Part shown: piece by piece, positions 1-6,270 of the stretch | Layout of the letters: each line of letters begins with the position of its first letter | Position numbering within the stretch: the stretch's first letter is position 1 | NCBI GenBank assembly: GCA_052387115.1 | Contig: JBQTJM010000087.1 | Span: 1-8,725, forward strand | Reading direction: 5' to 3' | Length of the DNA: 8,725 bases | Source of the DNA: JACCXJ01 sp052387115 | GTDB taxonomy: Bacteria; Pseudomonadota; Gammaproteobacteria; JACCXJ01 | Notes under the pieces: model-generated | The model's input: the letters and a program-made list of their open reading frames with translations, nothing else | What the model was told of the DNA's origin: nothing | The model's database searches: none | Position numbers and translations under genes: made by a program

Positions 1-89
1 AGTTACGCCACAAGCTCGAACAGGAGCCGGCGCGACCGCGCTTCCTGCTCACGGAAGTGGGCGTCGGTTATCGCCTCGCGGCGGAATAG
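1..89 (+). CDS. kdpE: KdpE-type response regulator, C-terminal end (partial)
   Basis: This is the 3' end of a gene entering from outside the window. The first complete codon is at base 3 and the stop TAG is at 87-89, leaving 28 residues. They include RHKLEQEPARPRFLLTEVG followed by VGYRL, the last helix and beta-hairpin of an OmpR/PhoB-type winged-helix DNA-binding domain. The run R-x-K-L-E-Q-x-P-A-R-P-R followed by T-E-x-G-x-G-Y-R closely resembles the end of KdpE, which with the sensor kinase KdpD activates the high-affinity potassium-uptake operon kdpFABC. KdpE usually lies last in that operon, so the kdp genes are expected to the left. A different OmpR-family regulator is possible because only the C-terminus is visible. 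Confidence 0.75.
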   Translation, partial: LRHKLEQEPARPRFLLTEVGVGYRLAAE

Positions 90-182
90 GCCTTGAGTTA
101 AGATAGTGTAAGAACAGCAAAACCCCGATCGCGGGAAGGCCTAAGGCCAGCACCGATATGGGACGGGGGTTGGGGAGTTGCC

Positions 183-395
183 ATGGAATATCTGCTCGTA
201 CATTTCCCGGCTCCAAGAAGGGTCAAGGTCGGTGCCGTGTTCCAAGGTAAGACCGCGGAGCTCATCGAGCTGGAGGCCGGTACCTACAGCATCACCCTCG
301 AGCCCCCGATCAACTTTACCCCCAAGCGACAGGTAGTCCGGTTGGCCGGCACGACGCCGCTCAGCCCCCGGGAGGTGACCTTTGCGCGACGCTAG
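183..395 (+). CDS. small PEGA-like domain protein
   Basis: This 70-residue protein starts at ATG 183 behind a purine-rich GGGGAG about 6-11 bases upstream. It has no signal peptide or membrane segment, so it looks cytoplasmic. The body reads V-K-V-G-x-x-F-Q-G-K-T, then E-L-x-E-L-E-A-G-T-Y-S-I-T-L-E-P-P. This is the alternating beta-strand pattern of PEGA-type repeats, in which a short strand pair is followed by 'L-x-x-G-x-Y-x-I-x-L'. The second half (F-T-P-K-R-Q-V-V-R-L-A-G-T-T-P-L-S-P) would give two more strands. Its last 14 bases overlap the start of the next gene, so the two are probably co-transcribed and translationally coupled. Its function is unknown. The PEGA assignment rests on pattern recognition only. 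Confidence 0.7.
   Translation: MEYLLVHFPAPRRVKVGAVFQGKTAELIELEAGTYSITLEPPINFTPKRQVVRLAGTTPLSPREVTFARR
370..378 (+). promoter_or_regulatory. strong ribosome-binding site inside the preceding gene
   Basis: GGGAGGTGA lies 3 bases before the TTG at 382, inside the last codons of the upstream PEGA-like gene. It is a near-perfect Shine-Dalgarno sequence and supports the non-ATG start of the patatin-like chimera. A ribosome finishing the upstream gene would pass directly over it. Confidence 0.6.
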
Positions 396-1680
396 GCCGA
401 GGTTTTGTTTCTTGCTCCTCTGCGCTCTCGCCTCGTCGTGTGCGCACTACCCTCGCAACGACCCCCTGCAATCCTACCGACCTGAGCAGGGATACCGCTT
501 CGACGCCTTGCGGGACGGCGGCAATACCGACTCCCTGTTCCTGTGCCTCACCTTATCCGGAGGCGGTACCCGCGCGGCCGCGCTCGCCTACGGGGTATTG
601 CGGCGACTCGATGAAGTCACCATCACCTGGAAGGGAAAGCAGAAGCGCCTGCTCGATGAGATCGACTGCATCTCTTCCGTCTCTGGTGGTTCCTTTACTG
701 CCGCTTACTATGCGCTGTTCGGACGCCGGTTGTTCCAGGACTTCCGGGCCCGGTTTCTCGATCGGGACGTGCAACAGGCCCTTTTCCATCGGGTCTTTTA
801 TCCGGGCAACCTAGTTCGCCTCCTCTCGCCCTACTTCGGCCCCATCGACCTGGCGGTGGACAACTACAGCTTCGAGACCATCGAGATGATCCGGGAGCTC
901 GGCGCTGAACGCGTCAAGGCCCAACAGGTGGTTGCCGCGTGCCAGCGGCGATTGGCGGAGCGGTGCCCTGGGGCCCCTGGCCTACCGACCTTTGCGATCG
1001 CCGTTGACCCGCACGTGATCGAGCTCAATTTCGAGATGATCCCAGACCCACAGCGCCGCCGCTATTTCCTCGGGCTACCGACCACCTTAAACGTCAACAC
1101 AGGCGTCGAAGATCTACCGGACTTGGCCAGCGGGATCCCCCGCGACGGCGGCTTCGGCACTACGGAGACTGTCCCTGGATCTGGGGTGTTCGGCAACGGT
1201 GCATTCAACGCGCCCGCTCTCGTGGAGGCGGCCGACACGGGTCCGTTTTTCCACAACAACGCGGTCAACACGATCGAGGAGGCGATCGCGTTCTTCAACA
1301 GCCCCGAATTCAACAATTCGCGGGCGAATGATGCGAAGATTCAGCTGGATAGTGAGCAGGTCAAAGCAGTGGCGGTCTTTCTCCGCATCATCAACGCGCT
1401 CGAGAACATCCGATCGGCCTCGGAGCTCGCGCAGACCGCCCTGGGGAGAACGCCGCTGGCCAGCGCCAGGCCGCCGTTGCGCTTGGCGATCGCGGACACC
1501 GCGGACGGCATTCGGGTGCTGCTGGAGAAGGGTCTGCACCCTGATGCCGTGGTGGCACTGCGGGCAGCGAGGCGCCTCCTGGATCGAGCAGGCGACACCG
1601 CGTCTAATGTCCGGAGGGATGCTTTGATACGGCTCGCCATCGCCGCACTCAATAGCGCGCACGATACCATGGTGCTCTAG
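382..1680 (+). CDS. chimeric putative lipoprotein: patatin-like N-terminus, peroxidase-like C-terminus
   Basis: This 432-residue protein starts at TTG 382. Residues 1-20 form a lipoprotein-type signal (hydrophobic 8-17, then A-S-S-C20). Residues 52-157 match the patatin phospholipase core: the oxyanion loop S-G-G-G-T-R-A-A at 59-66 and the nucleophile motif S-V-S101-G-G-S. Residues 158-236 (N-Y-S-F-E-T-I-E-M-I-R-E, then C187 and C195, then I-E-L-N-F-E-M-I-P-D and L-P-T-T) resemble the C-terminal region of bacterial patatin-like proteins. The intervening segment that should carry the catalytic D-G-G/A-x-x-D-N-L-G motif is absent. From about 237 the sequence changes: F-N-A-P-A-L-V-E-A-A-D-T-G-P-F-F-H291, then T-I-E-E-A-I-A-F-F, resembles the C-terminus of di-haem cytochrome c peroxidase/MauG-like proteins. 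No C-x-x-C-H haem site exists anywhere. Neither activity is likely intact; the only late D-G-G (255-257) sits in the peroxidase-like part. The frame is nonetheless open throughout. The start and the patatin half are secure; the chimera reading comes from recalled family patterns. Confidence 0.75.
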   Translation: MRDARPRFCFLLLCALASSCAHYPRNDPLQSYRPEQGYRFDALRDGGNTDSLFLCLTLSGGGTRAAALAYGVLRRLDEVTITWKGKQKRLLDEIDCISSVSGGSFTAAYYALFGRRLFQDFRARFLDRDVQQALFHRVFYPGNLVRLLSPYFGPIDLAVDNYSFETIEMIRELGAERVKAQQVVAACQRRLAERCPGAPGLPTFAIAVDPHVIELNFEMIPDPQRRRYFLGLPTTLNVNTGVEDLPDLASGIPRDGGFGTTETVPGSGVFGNGAFNAPALVEAADTGPFFHNNAVNTIEEAIAFFNSPEFNNSRANDAKIQLDSEQVKAVAVFLRIINALENIRSASELAQTALGRTPLASARPPLRLAIADTADGIRVLLEKGLHPDAVVALRAARRLLDRAGDTASNVRRDALIRLAIAALNSAHDTMVL

Positions 1681-1698
1681 CCAGGGCCTCAGGTCGCA

Positions 1699-1724
1699 CG
1701 GGTACGGGCAGACGCCCGTACCCG
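1699..1724. terminator. perfect 11-bp hairpin between convergent genes
   Basis: CGGGTACGGGC at 1699-1709 is exactly complementary to GCCCGTACCCG at 1714-1724, with an AGAC loop. It begins 19 bases after the stop of the lipoprotein gene and lies in the 144-base gap before the convergent folA stop. The position fits a shared terminator. However, no T-run follows on either strand, so it would be an atypical intrinsic terminator, or just an RNA-stabilising 3' stem. Confidence 0.4.
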
Positions 1725-1824
1725 GTGTGTCTCCGTCCCGGCTTTGGAATTGACTTTCTGGCCCGGTCCGTAGCTGAGCGCGCCCCACTTTTGCGGGCCA
1801 CCCCGCCGCCGTCACTCGCACGGA

Positions 1825-2388
1825 TCAAGTCCCCAGCCCCGCGCGCTCCAGGACCACGAAGCTATAGGGATAGCGGTTGGCCGGGTCGGGCGGGTGATCG
1901 GTGCGAGCGCACTCGCGCCATTCGCCCGCGTCATAGTCGGGAAACCAGGTGTCGCCGCCGATCTTGGCGTGTATCTCGGTGAGGTAGATGCGCTCGCATA
2001 GCGGCAAGGCCCCAGCATAGATTGTGGCACCCCCGATCACCATCACCTCACCGAGCGGCCGCGCCATGGCCAGGGCCGCCTCGAGATCGCGCGCGACCGA
2101 GACGCCCGCGCCGCTGAGCTCGGGGTCGCGGGTCACGACGATGTTGGTCCTGCCCGGCAGCGGGCGGCCGATGGAGGCGAAGGTCCGGCGGCCCATGACG
2201 ATGGGTTTGCCGAGGGTCAAGGCCCGGAAATGCCGCAGATCGGCGGGGAGATGCCAGGGCAGCCGGCCGCCCGCGCCGATCACCCGGCCTTCGGCCATGG
2301 CGACAACCAAACCGATTCCGTGGGGGCCGATTCCGTGGGGGCCGATCGGGTGTGGGGCTGAACGCACCGGGGTTTCTCGTGACGCCAC
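1825..2388 (-). CDS. folA: dihydrofolate reductase with N-terminal extension
   Basis: The enzyme reduces 7,8-dihydrofolate to tetrahydrofolate with NADPH in the cytoplasm, completing the cycle that thymidylate synthase next door drains. Numbered from GTG 2388 (187 residues), the hallmarks are V-I-G 36-38, L-P-W-H-L-P-A-D-L 43-51 (W45 and the substrate-binding acid D50), M-G-R-R-T-F 65-70, G-R-P-L-P-G-R 74-80, V-I-G-G-A 117-121, T-E-I 137-139 and D-T-W-F-P 146-150. The first conserved strand begins near I25, so about 23 residues precede the usual DHFR start. They contain a tandem G-P-H-G-I repeat encoded by a 15-bp DNA repeat. No ATG lies at the expected position. GTG 2388 is the outermost start, and GTG 2367 or TTG 2310 are alternatives; no strong ribosome site decides. 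thyA ends 37 bases upstream, so the gene is probably expressed as the third gene of the lgt-thyA-folA unit. Confidence 0.93.
   Translation of the reverse strand: MASRETPVRSAPHPIGPHGIGPHGIGLVVAMAEGRVIGAGGRLPWHLPADLRHFRALTLGKPIVMGRRTFASIGRPLPGRTNIVVTRDPELSGAGVSVARDLEAALAMARPLGEVMVIGGATIYAGALPLCERIYLTEIHAKIGGDTWFPDYDAGEWRECARTDHPPDPANRYPYSFVVLERAGLGT
2312..2346. repeat. 15-bp tandem repeat (2.3 copies) in the 5' end of folA
   Basis: The unit CCGATTCCGTGGGGG occurs at 2312-2326 and 2327-2341 without mismatch, followed by CCGAT at 2342-2346. Read on the minus strand it encodes two consecutive I-G-P-H-G units. Because the unit is a multiple of three, copy-number change would keep the reading frame. 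Confidence 0.9.
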
Positions 2389-2425
2389 CGTCCGTTACCA
2401 GGGGCGGGCTATGCGTGACGCTCCG

Positions 2426-3220
2426 CTACACCGCGATGGGCGCCGCGATCGGCGGGTGGTGGCGGTAGTGCTCGAGCGTGAAATCGGCAGCGGTGAACTC
2501 GAAGAGCGACTGGACCTCGGGGTTGAGCCGCATCCGCGGTAGCGCATAAGGGCTGCGGCCGAGCTGCGTCCGGGCCTGGTCCAGGTGATTGAGATAGAGG
2601 TGTACGTCCCCGAGCGTGTGGATGAGATCGCCCGGCACAAAGCCCGTGACCTGGGCCAGCATCATCGTCAGCAAGGCGTAGCTCGCGATGTTGAACGGTA
2701 CGCCCAGGAACACGTCGGCGCTGCGCTGGTACATCAGACAGGACAGGCGGCCCTCTGCGACGTAGAACTGGAACAGGCAGTGGCAGGGGGGCAGCGCCAT
2801 GCGCGCGATCTCGCCCACGTTCCAGGCGCTCACGATGAGGCGCCTTGAGTCGGGGTCGGTCTTGAGGTCGTCCACGACCCGGCTCATCTGGTCGATGGTC
2901 CGTCCATCGGCGCTCTGCCAGGCGCGCCACTGGGCGCCGTACACCGGACCCAGGTCGCCGTTCGCGTCCGCCCACTCGTCCCAGATCGTTACCCCTTGCT
3001 CTTGCAAGTAGCGCACGTTGGTGTCCCCGCGCAGAAACCACAGGAGCTCGTGGATCACCGATTTGATGTGCAAGCGCTTGGTCGTGACCACCGGAAACCC
3101 GATTCCGAGGTCGAAGCGCATCTGGCAGCCGAACAAGCTGAGCGTGCCGGTGCCGGTGCGGTCGCGTTTTTCCACACCCTCCGACAGGACCCGACGCAAG
3201 AGCCCGAGGTAGGGTCCCAT
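2426..3220 (-). CDS. thyA: thymidylate synthase
   Basis: The enzyme methylates dUMP to dTMP using 5,10-methylene-tetrahydrofolate and releases dihydrofolate, which FolA recycles. The 264-residue protein has the same length as the E. coli enzyme and looks complete. The phosphate-binding R21 lies in K-R-D-R-T-G-T-G-T. The region R-R-L-I-V-S-A-W-N at 126-134 supplies the pair R126/R127 from the second subunit. The catalytic C146 sits in L-P-P-C-H-C-L-F-Q-F-Y-V, and D169 with N177 are in R-S-A-D-V-F-L-G-V-P-F-N. H-x-Y-x-N-H is at 207-212. The ATG at 3220 comes one base after the lgt stop codon, so the two genes are almost certainly translationally coupled. No odd feature was seen. Confidence 0.98.
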   Translation of the reverse strand: MGPYLGLLRRVLSEGVEKRDRTGTGTLSLFGCQMRFDLGIGFPVVTTKRLHIKSVIHELLWFLRGDTNVRYLQEQGVTIWDEWADANGDLGPVYGAQWRAWQSADGRTIDQMSRVVDDLKTDPDSRRLIVSAWNVGEIARMALPPCHCLFQFYVAEGRLSCLMYQRSADVFLGVPFNIASYALLTMMLAQVTGFVPGDLIHTLGDVHLYLNHLDQARTQLGRSPYALPRMRLNPEVQSLFEFTAADFTLEHYRHHPPIAAPIAV

Positions 3221-3221
3221 G

Positions 3222-4001
3222 TCAGCGCCGGGGCCGCAGGCACAGCCACAGGCCGGCGAGCAGCATCGGGACGGTCAAGACCTGTCCTATGGTCAACCAG
3301 CCGAGCGCGAGGTAGCCGATCTGCACGTCCGGTGCCCGCACGAACTCGACCAGAAAACGCGCGCAGCCATAACCGACGAGAAATGCCCCCGATACCACGC
3401 CCATCGGCCGTGGTTTCCTCGAAAACATCCATAGGAAGGCGAATAAGACCACGCCTTCGAGCAAGGCCTCGTAGATCTGGGACGGGTGGCGCGGGATGGC
3501 TCCTGCGGCGGGGTCGGGGAACACCACACCCCAGGGGAGGTCGGTCGGCGCACCCCAAAGCTCCCCGTTGACGAAGTTGGCGAGGCGGCCCAGTAACAAG
3601 CCGATCGGGACCACCGGGGCGACCAGATCCGTGACCTCGAAGAAACGTTTGCCGGTCTTGCGCGCATACCACGCGGCGGCCAACAAGACACCGATGAGCC
3701 CGCCATGAAACGACATGCCCCCCTGCCACACCTTGAAGACGGCAAGCGGGTCCTTCACGTACACGTGAAAATTATAGAACAGGGTGTATCCCAGCCGGCC
3801 CCCGATCACGAGCCCGAGTGCGGCATAGAATATAAAGTCGCCGACTTGTCCTTCGCTCCAACCGGAGCCGGGACGGACCGCCCGGCCTTTCATGAGCCAC
3901 CAGGCCGACAGGATCCCGGTGACATAGGCGAGCCCGTACCAGCGGATCGCGAGCGGGCCGATGTGAACGGCCACCGGATCAATGCCGGGAAAGGGGATCA
4001 C
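3222..4001 (-). CDS. lgt: prolipoprotein diacylglyceryl transferase
   Basis: This inner-membrane enzyme transfers diacylglycerol from phosphatidylglycerol to the lipobox cysteine of prolipoproteins, the first step of lipoprotein maturation. The 259-residue protein starts at GTG 4001. Several hydrophobic segments span the chain (about 15-37, 54-77, 98-111, 127-140, 183-194, 205-218 and 235-256). Diagnostic residues are G-G-M-S-F-H99-G-G, the family signature G-R139-L-A-N-F-V-N-G-E-L-W-G at 138-150, R-H-P-S-Q-I-Y-E at 171-178 and R215 with E219 in the penultimate helix. It is the first gene of the lgt-thyA-folA run, an order common in gammaproteobacteria. An 80-base gap precedes it. Only a weak AGG lies near the GTG, but the N-terminus M-I-P-F-P-x-I-D-P fits the family. 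Confidence 0.97.
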   Translation of the reverse strand: MIPFPGIDPVAVHIGPLAIRWYGLAYVTGILSAWWLMKGRAVRPGSGWSEGQVGDFIFYAALGLVIGGRLGYTLFYNFHVYVKDPLAVFKVWQGGMSFHGGLIGVLLAAAWYARKTGKRFFEVTDLVAPVVPIGLLLGRLANFVNGELWGAPTDLPWGVVFPDPAAGAIPRHPSQIYEALLEGVVLFAFLWMFSRKPRPMGVVSGAFLVGYGCARFLVEFVRAPDVQIGYLALGWLTIGQVLTVPMLLAGLWLCLRPRR

Positions 4002-4009
4002 CTGGATAT

Positions 4010-4046
4010 GTTAGCACGCGAGCCGTCGGGCGCCGGGCGCGCTAAC
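4010..4046. other. inverted repeat upstream of lgt
   Basis: GTTAGC (4010-4015) pairs with GCTAAC (4041-4046). A further three pairs (4017-4019 with 4037-4039) follow a single mismatch, around a GC-rich loop. The repeat fills much of the 80-base gap between the end of the glycosyltransferase operon and lgt. It could act as an operon end or as a structured lgt leader. There is no T-run, and no convincing -35/-10 pair is visible in this gap. Confidence 0.3.
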
Positions 4047-4081
4047 GGGGTCCACTCAAACACGACGATGTCGCGAAGCGC

Positions 4082-5071
4082 TCAAAGCAGGCCGTCTCTT
4101 ATCAAACGCTCGATGACGGATCCCGGTGTCAGTCCTTGCATGCAGGCGTGGGCGCGGCTCGGGGGGCAGACCGGGAGCCAGCAAGGACTGCAGGGGACAG
4201 GGTGTACCAGGACCCGCTGCCGTTGGCCGAGGGCGTGGCTGCGCGCGATGCTGGTCGGCCCGAAGAAGGCGTACACCGGGATCCCGGCACAGGACAGCAC
4301 GTGCATCGGGCCCGAGTCGTTGGTCACCGCGAAGCGGGCATGGCGGCCCAGCTCGGCGAGCTCGCGGACTGAGAAGGCGTCCGTCGCATCGATGCCGACG
4401 TCTTGCGCCAGGGTTTGATTGAGCGCCCGGTCTTGTCCCGCGCCGATCCAGATCACCCGCACACCGCGCCTTTCCACGGCGGTGGCGAGTGCGCCGTAAT
4501 GAGGCCAGCGCTTGCTCTCCCAACGACCGCTGCCCCCGGCGTGAAACAGGGCGAACCGTCCGTTGCCGAGCGCTTGAGCCTGGCACCAGCCTGCTACCTG
4601 TTCTTGCTCCGCCGGATCCGTCGGGAGCCACGGTCGGGGCTCCGCCTCGGGGACGCCGGCGGCTCCCAGCAAGGCATTCAGCGTGTCGAAGGGGTGGGGT
4701 TTATCGCAACCCGCCGCGGGCGGGGCATGGGTGTAGGCCGGGCTCGGCGCATTGCCGACCCGTTCGGGAGCGCCGGACAAGAGGCACAACCACTGCGAAC
4801 GGTCGTTGCACTGGAGGTCATAGAGGCGCGCATAACGTCCCATCCGGAGATGCGTCAAGGCCCGGCACATGGCCGCCGTACCGCGTCTTTCGACGGCGTG
4901 GATCGCGAGGCCCGGCCAACCGTCGAAGATAGGGGCGTAGGGGGGGGCGGTCAGGATCGTGGCGCGGCCCTCGTGTTCCTGGATGCGGCGGATGATGGGC
5001 GTGGCGATCATCAGGTCCCCGAGCGCCCCCCACTTGAAGATGAGGGCGCCGTGGCGCGGTCGACCGGTCAT
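4082..5071 (-). CDS. glycosyltransferase family 9 (heptosyltransferase-like)
   Basis: This 329-residue cytoplasmic GT-B enzyme probably adds a heptose-type sugar from an ADP donor to the growing LPS core. Visible family features are K-W-G-A-L-G-D-L-M-I-A-T-P at 13-25 (the N-terminal acceptor-side loop), H-A-G-G-S-G-R-W-E-S-K-R-W-P at 177-190 (the nucleotide-sugar loop), T-N-D-S-G-P-M-H-V at 250-258 and F-F-G-P-T-S at 269-274. The C-terminal stretch carries four cysteines (C294, C297, C302, C310) before M-Q-G-L-T-P. The ATG at 5071 forms an ATGA overlap with the stop of the upstream ligase gene. The open frame extends further upstream, but that part only mirrors the ligase. It is the last gene of the cluster. 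The exact sugar cannot be told. Confidence 0.9.
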   Translation of the reverse strand: MTGRPRHGALIFKWGALGDLMIATPIIRRIQEHEGRATILTAPPYAPIFDGWPGLAIHAVERRGTAAMCRALTHLRMGRYARLYDLQCNDRSQWLCLLSGAPERVGNAPSPAYTHAPPAAGCDKPHPFDTLNALLGAAGVPEAEPRPWLPTDPAEQEQVAGWCQAQALGNGRFALFHAGGSGRWESKRWPHYGALATAVERRGVRVIWIGAGQDRALNQTLAQDVGIDATDAFSVRELAELGRHARFAVTNDSGPMHVLSCAGIPVYAFFGPTSIARSHALGQRQRVLVHPVPCSPCWLPVCPPSRAHACMQGLTPGSVIERLIRDGLL

Positions 5072-6270
5072 TGGTCCGGGCCCCGCGCCACCAGGGCGCC
5101 CAAGAACAGCGGCAGGTACACGGCGAAGGGCTTGGAGAGATAGGAGAAGCTGAATAGACCGGCGGCGATGATAGCGAACGATCCCGCGAGCAGGGTGCCG
5201 GCCGCCGCGCGTCCGCAGGGCGCGCCGACTCGCCAGCGCAGGGCTCCCCGCGCGAAAAACACCCCGAGCCACAAGAACAAGGCGCCGACCCCGATGAGCC
5301 CCGCCTCATACCAACAGTCCAACACGAAGTTGTGCAGGTGCTTCACGACGATCGGTGCCCGTTCGGGGCCGCGATCGACGCTGAGGATCCGTTCATGGAG
5401 TGCTGTATTGCCGAGGCCGACTCCCACGAATAGCTGCCGAGGTGGTGACGCCAAGGCCTGACGCCAGATCACGGTGCGCCCGGCGCTCAACTGATCGGTC
5501 GCTCCGGAGAGCGTGTTGCGCGAGGCGGCCCCGCGCAATAGGACATCCCCCTGCGTCATGACCGCCGTCGCGAACAGCACCACGGTCACGGCCAGGGCGG
5601 TGCGGGCGCGCCACCCCTCTGCCAGCCAGGCGAAAACGAAGACGGCCGCCGCGAGCCCGACGAGCGCGGCGCGACCCTGGGCGAGCAGGATGTAATAACC
5701 GGCCGCCCCCAGGCAGAGCGCCGCACCCCAACGCCCGGCGCGCCCCGCGGTGCGGAGGAGCGCGTACAAGGCGAAGGGGGTGAGGAACGCCAGCCCGTCT
5801 TCCTGCAACATCCGCGTGGGGCTGAAATCCGGTGACGGGAGCTGCCAAAGGAGCTTGCCGTAGAGGACCCCGAGCATGGCGATCGTCGCGAAACCGAGCG
5901 TCCGGACCAGGCGCTCGAGACCGCCGGGTACCCGTTCGATGGCGGCAGAGGCGAACATCCACACCGAAGCCTCGGCCGCGAACTTGAGCCATTCGCGGGT
6001 CCCGCGCAACGGGTCCAGGGCCGCCGGGATCCCGAGGGCGAAGGCCGTGAGCAGGGTCGCGAAAACCAATACGAGCCGCCGGTCGAGCTGTCGGGGCCGG
6101 CGGTAGACGAGAAGCGCCCACAGCCAATAGAGCACCAAGAGCCCCGTGAACACGGCTCGGCCCAAGACCTGGGCGAGCGGCAGCCCGCATGGGAGCAGGT
6201 AGCCCCAACGCCAGTAGGGTGCCTCGAGCCGCAGGCGCAAGCGGCTAAGCGCTGCCGAGGGAGTGGACAT
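5068..6270 (-). CDS. O-antigen ligase/polymerase family membrane protein
   Basis: This 400-residue integral inner-membrane protein of the WaaL/Wzy superfamily would act on the periplasmic face, joining undecaprenyl-linked glycan to the lipid A core or polymerising repeat units. There are about ten or more hydrophobic segments (roughly 22-57, 66-84, 124-143, 160-173, 182-217, 223-238, 318-341, 355-376 and 380-396). The large loop at 240-317 is typical of the family. It holds A-G-R265-T-V-I-W-R, G-V-G-L-G-N and H311-L-H313-N-F-V-L-D. An L-A-Q-G-R-A-A-L-V-G helix is at 196-205. Start ATG 6270, with AGGTG about 9 bases upstream, overlaps the end of the preceding glycosyltransferase gene by 26 bases. 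The frame is open further upstream, but that is antisense-like shadow coding. A single ligase-type gene among core glycosyltransferases favours WaaL, though a polymerase cannot be excluded. Confidence 0.87.
   Translation of the reverse strand: MSTPSAALSRLRLRLEAPYWRWGYLLPCGLPLAQVLGRAVFTGLLVLYWLWALLVYRRPRQLDRRLVLVFATLLTAFALGIPAALDPLRGTREWLKFAAEASVWMFASAAIERVPGGLERLVRTLGFATIAMLGVLYGKLLWQLPSPDFSPTRMLQEDGLAFLTPFALYALLRTAGRAGRWGAALCLGAAGYYILLAQGRAALVGLAAAVFVFAWLAEGWRARTALAVTVVLFATAVMTQGDVLLRGAASRNTLSGATDQLSAGRTVIWRQALASPPRQLFVGVGLGNTALHERILSVDRGPERAPIVVKHLHNFVLDCWYEAGLIGVGALFLWLGVFFARGALRWRVGAPCGRAAAGTLLAGSFAIIAAGLFSFSYLSKPFAVYLPLFLGALVARGPDQ

Noticed and set aside
90..182. Promoter or terminator between kdpE and the PEGA-like gene
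   Set aside because: A short CCCG/CGGG stem and a TTGAGT are present, but there is no T-run and no correctly spaced -10, so nothing can be called.
1135..1160. D-G-G at residues 255-257 of the chimera as the patatin catalytic Asp
   Set aside because: It is followed by F-G-T-T rather than x-x-D-N-L-G and lies after the change to peroxidase-like sequence, so it is most likely coincidental.
1114..1821. Minus-strand 235-residue open frame opposite the chimeric lipoprotein
   Set aside because: It is an Arg-rich antisense shadow typical of high-GC coding DNA, with no recognisable motif.
2409..3041. 210-residue minus-strand open frame overlapping thyA
   Set aside because: It is an out-of-frame shadow. 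ThyA is full length and has every catalytic residue.
5071..5272. Upstream extension of the terminal family 9 glycosyltransferase frame (about 67 extra residues)
   Set aside because: It overlaps the ligase gene in another frame, has Arg/Gly/Ala-rich shadow composition, and family homology starts right after ATG 5071, which forms an ATGA overlap.
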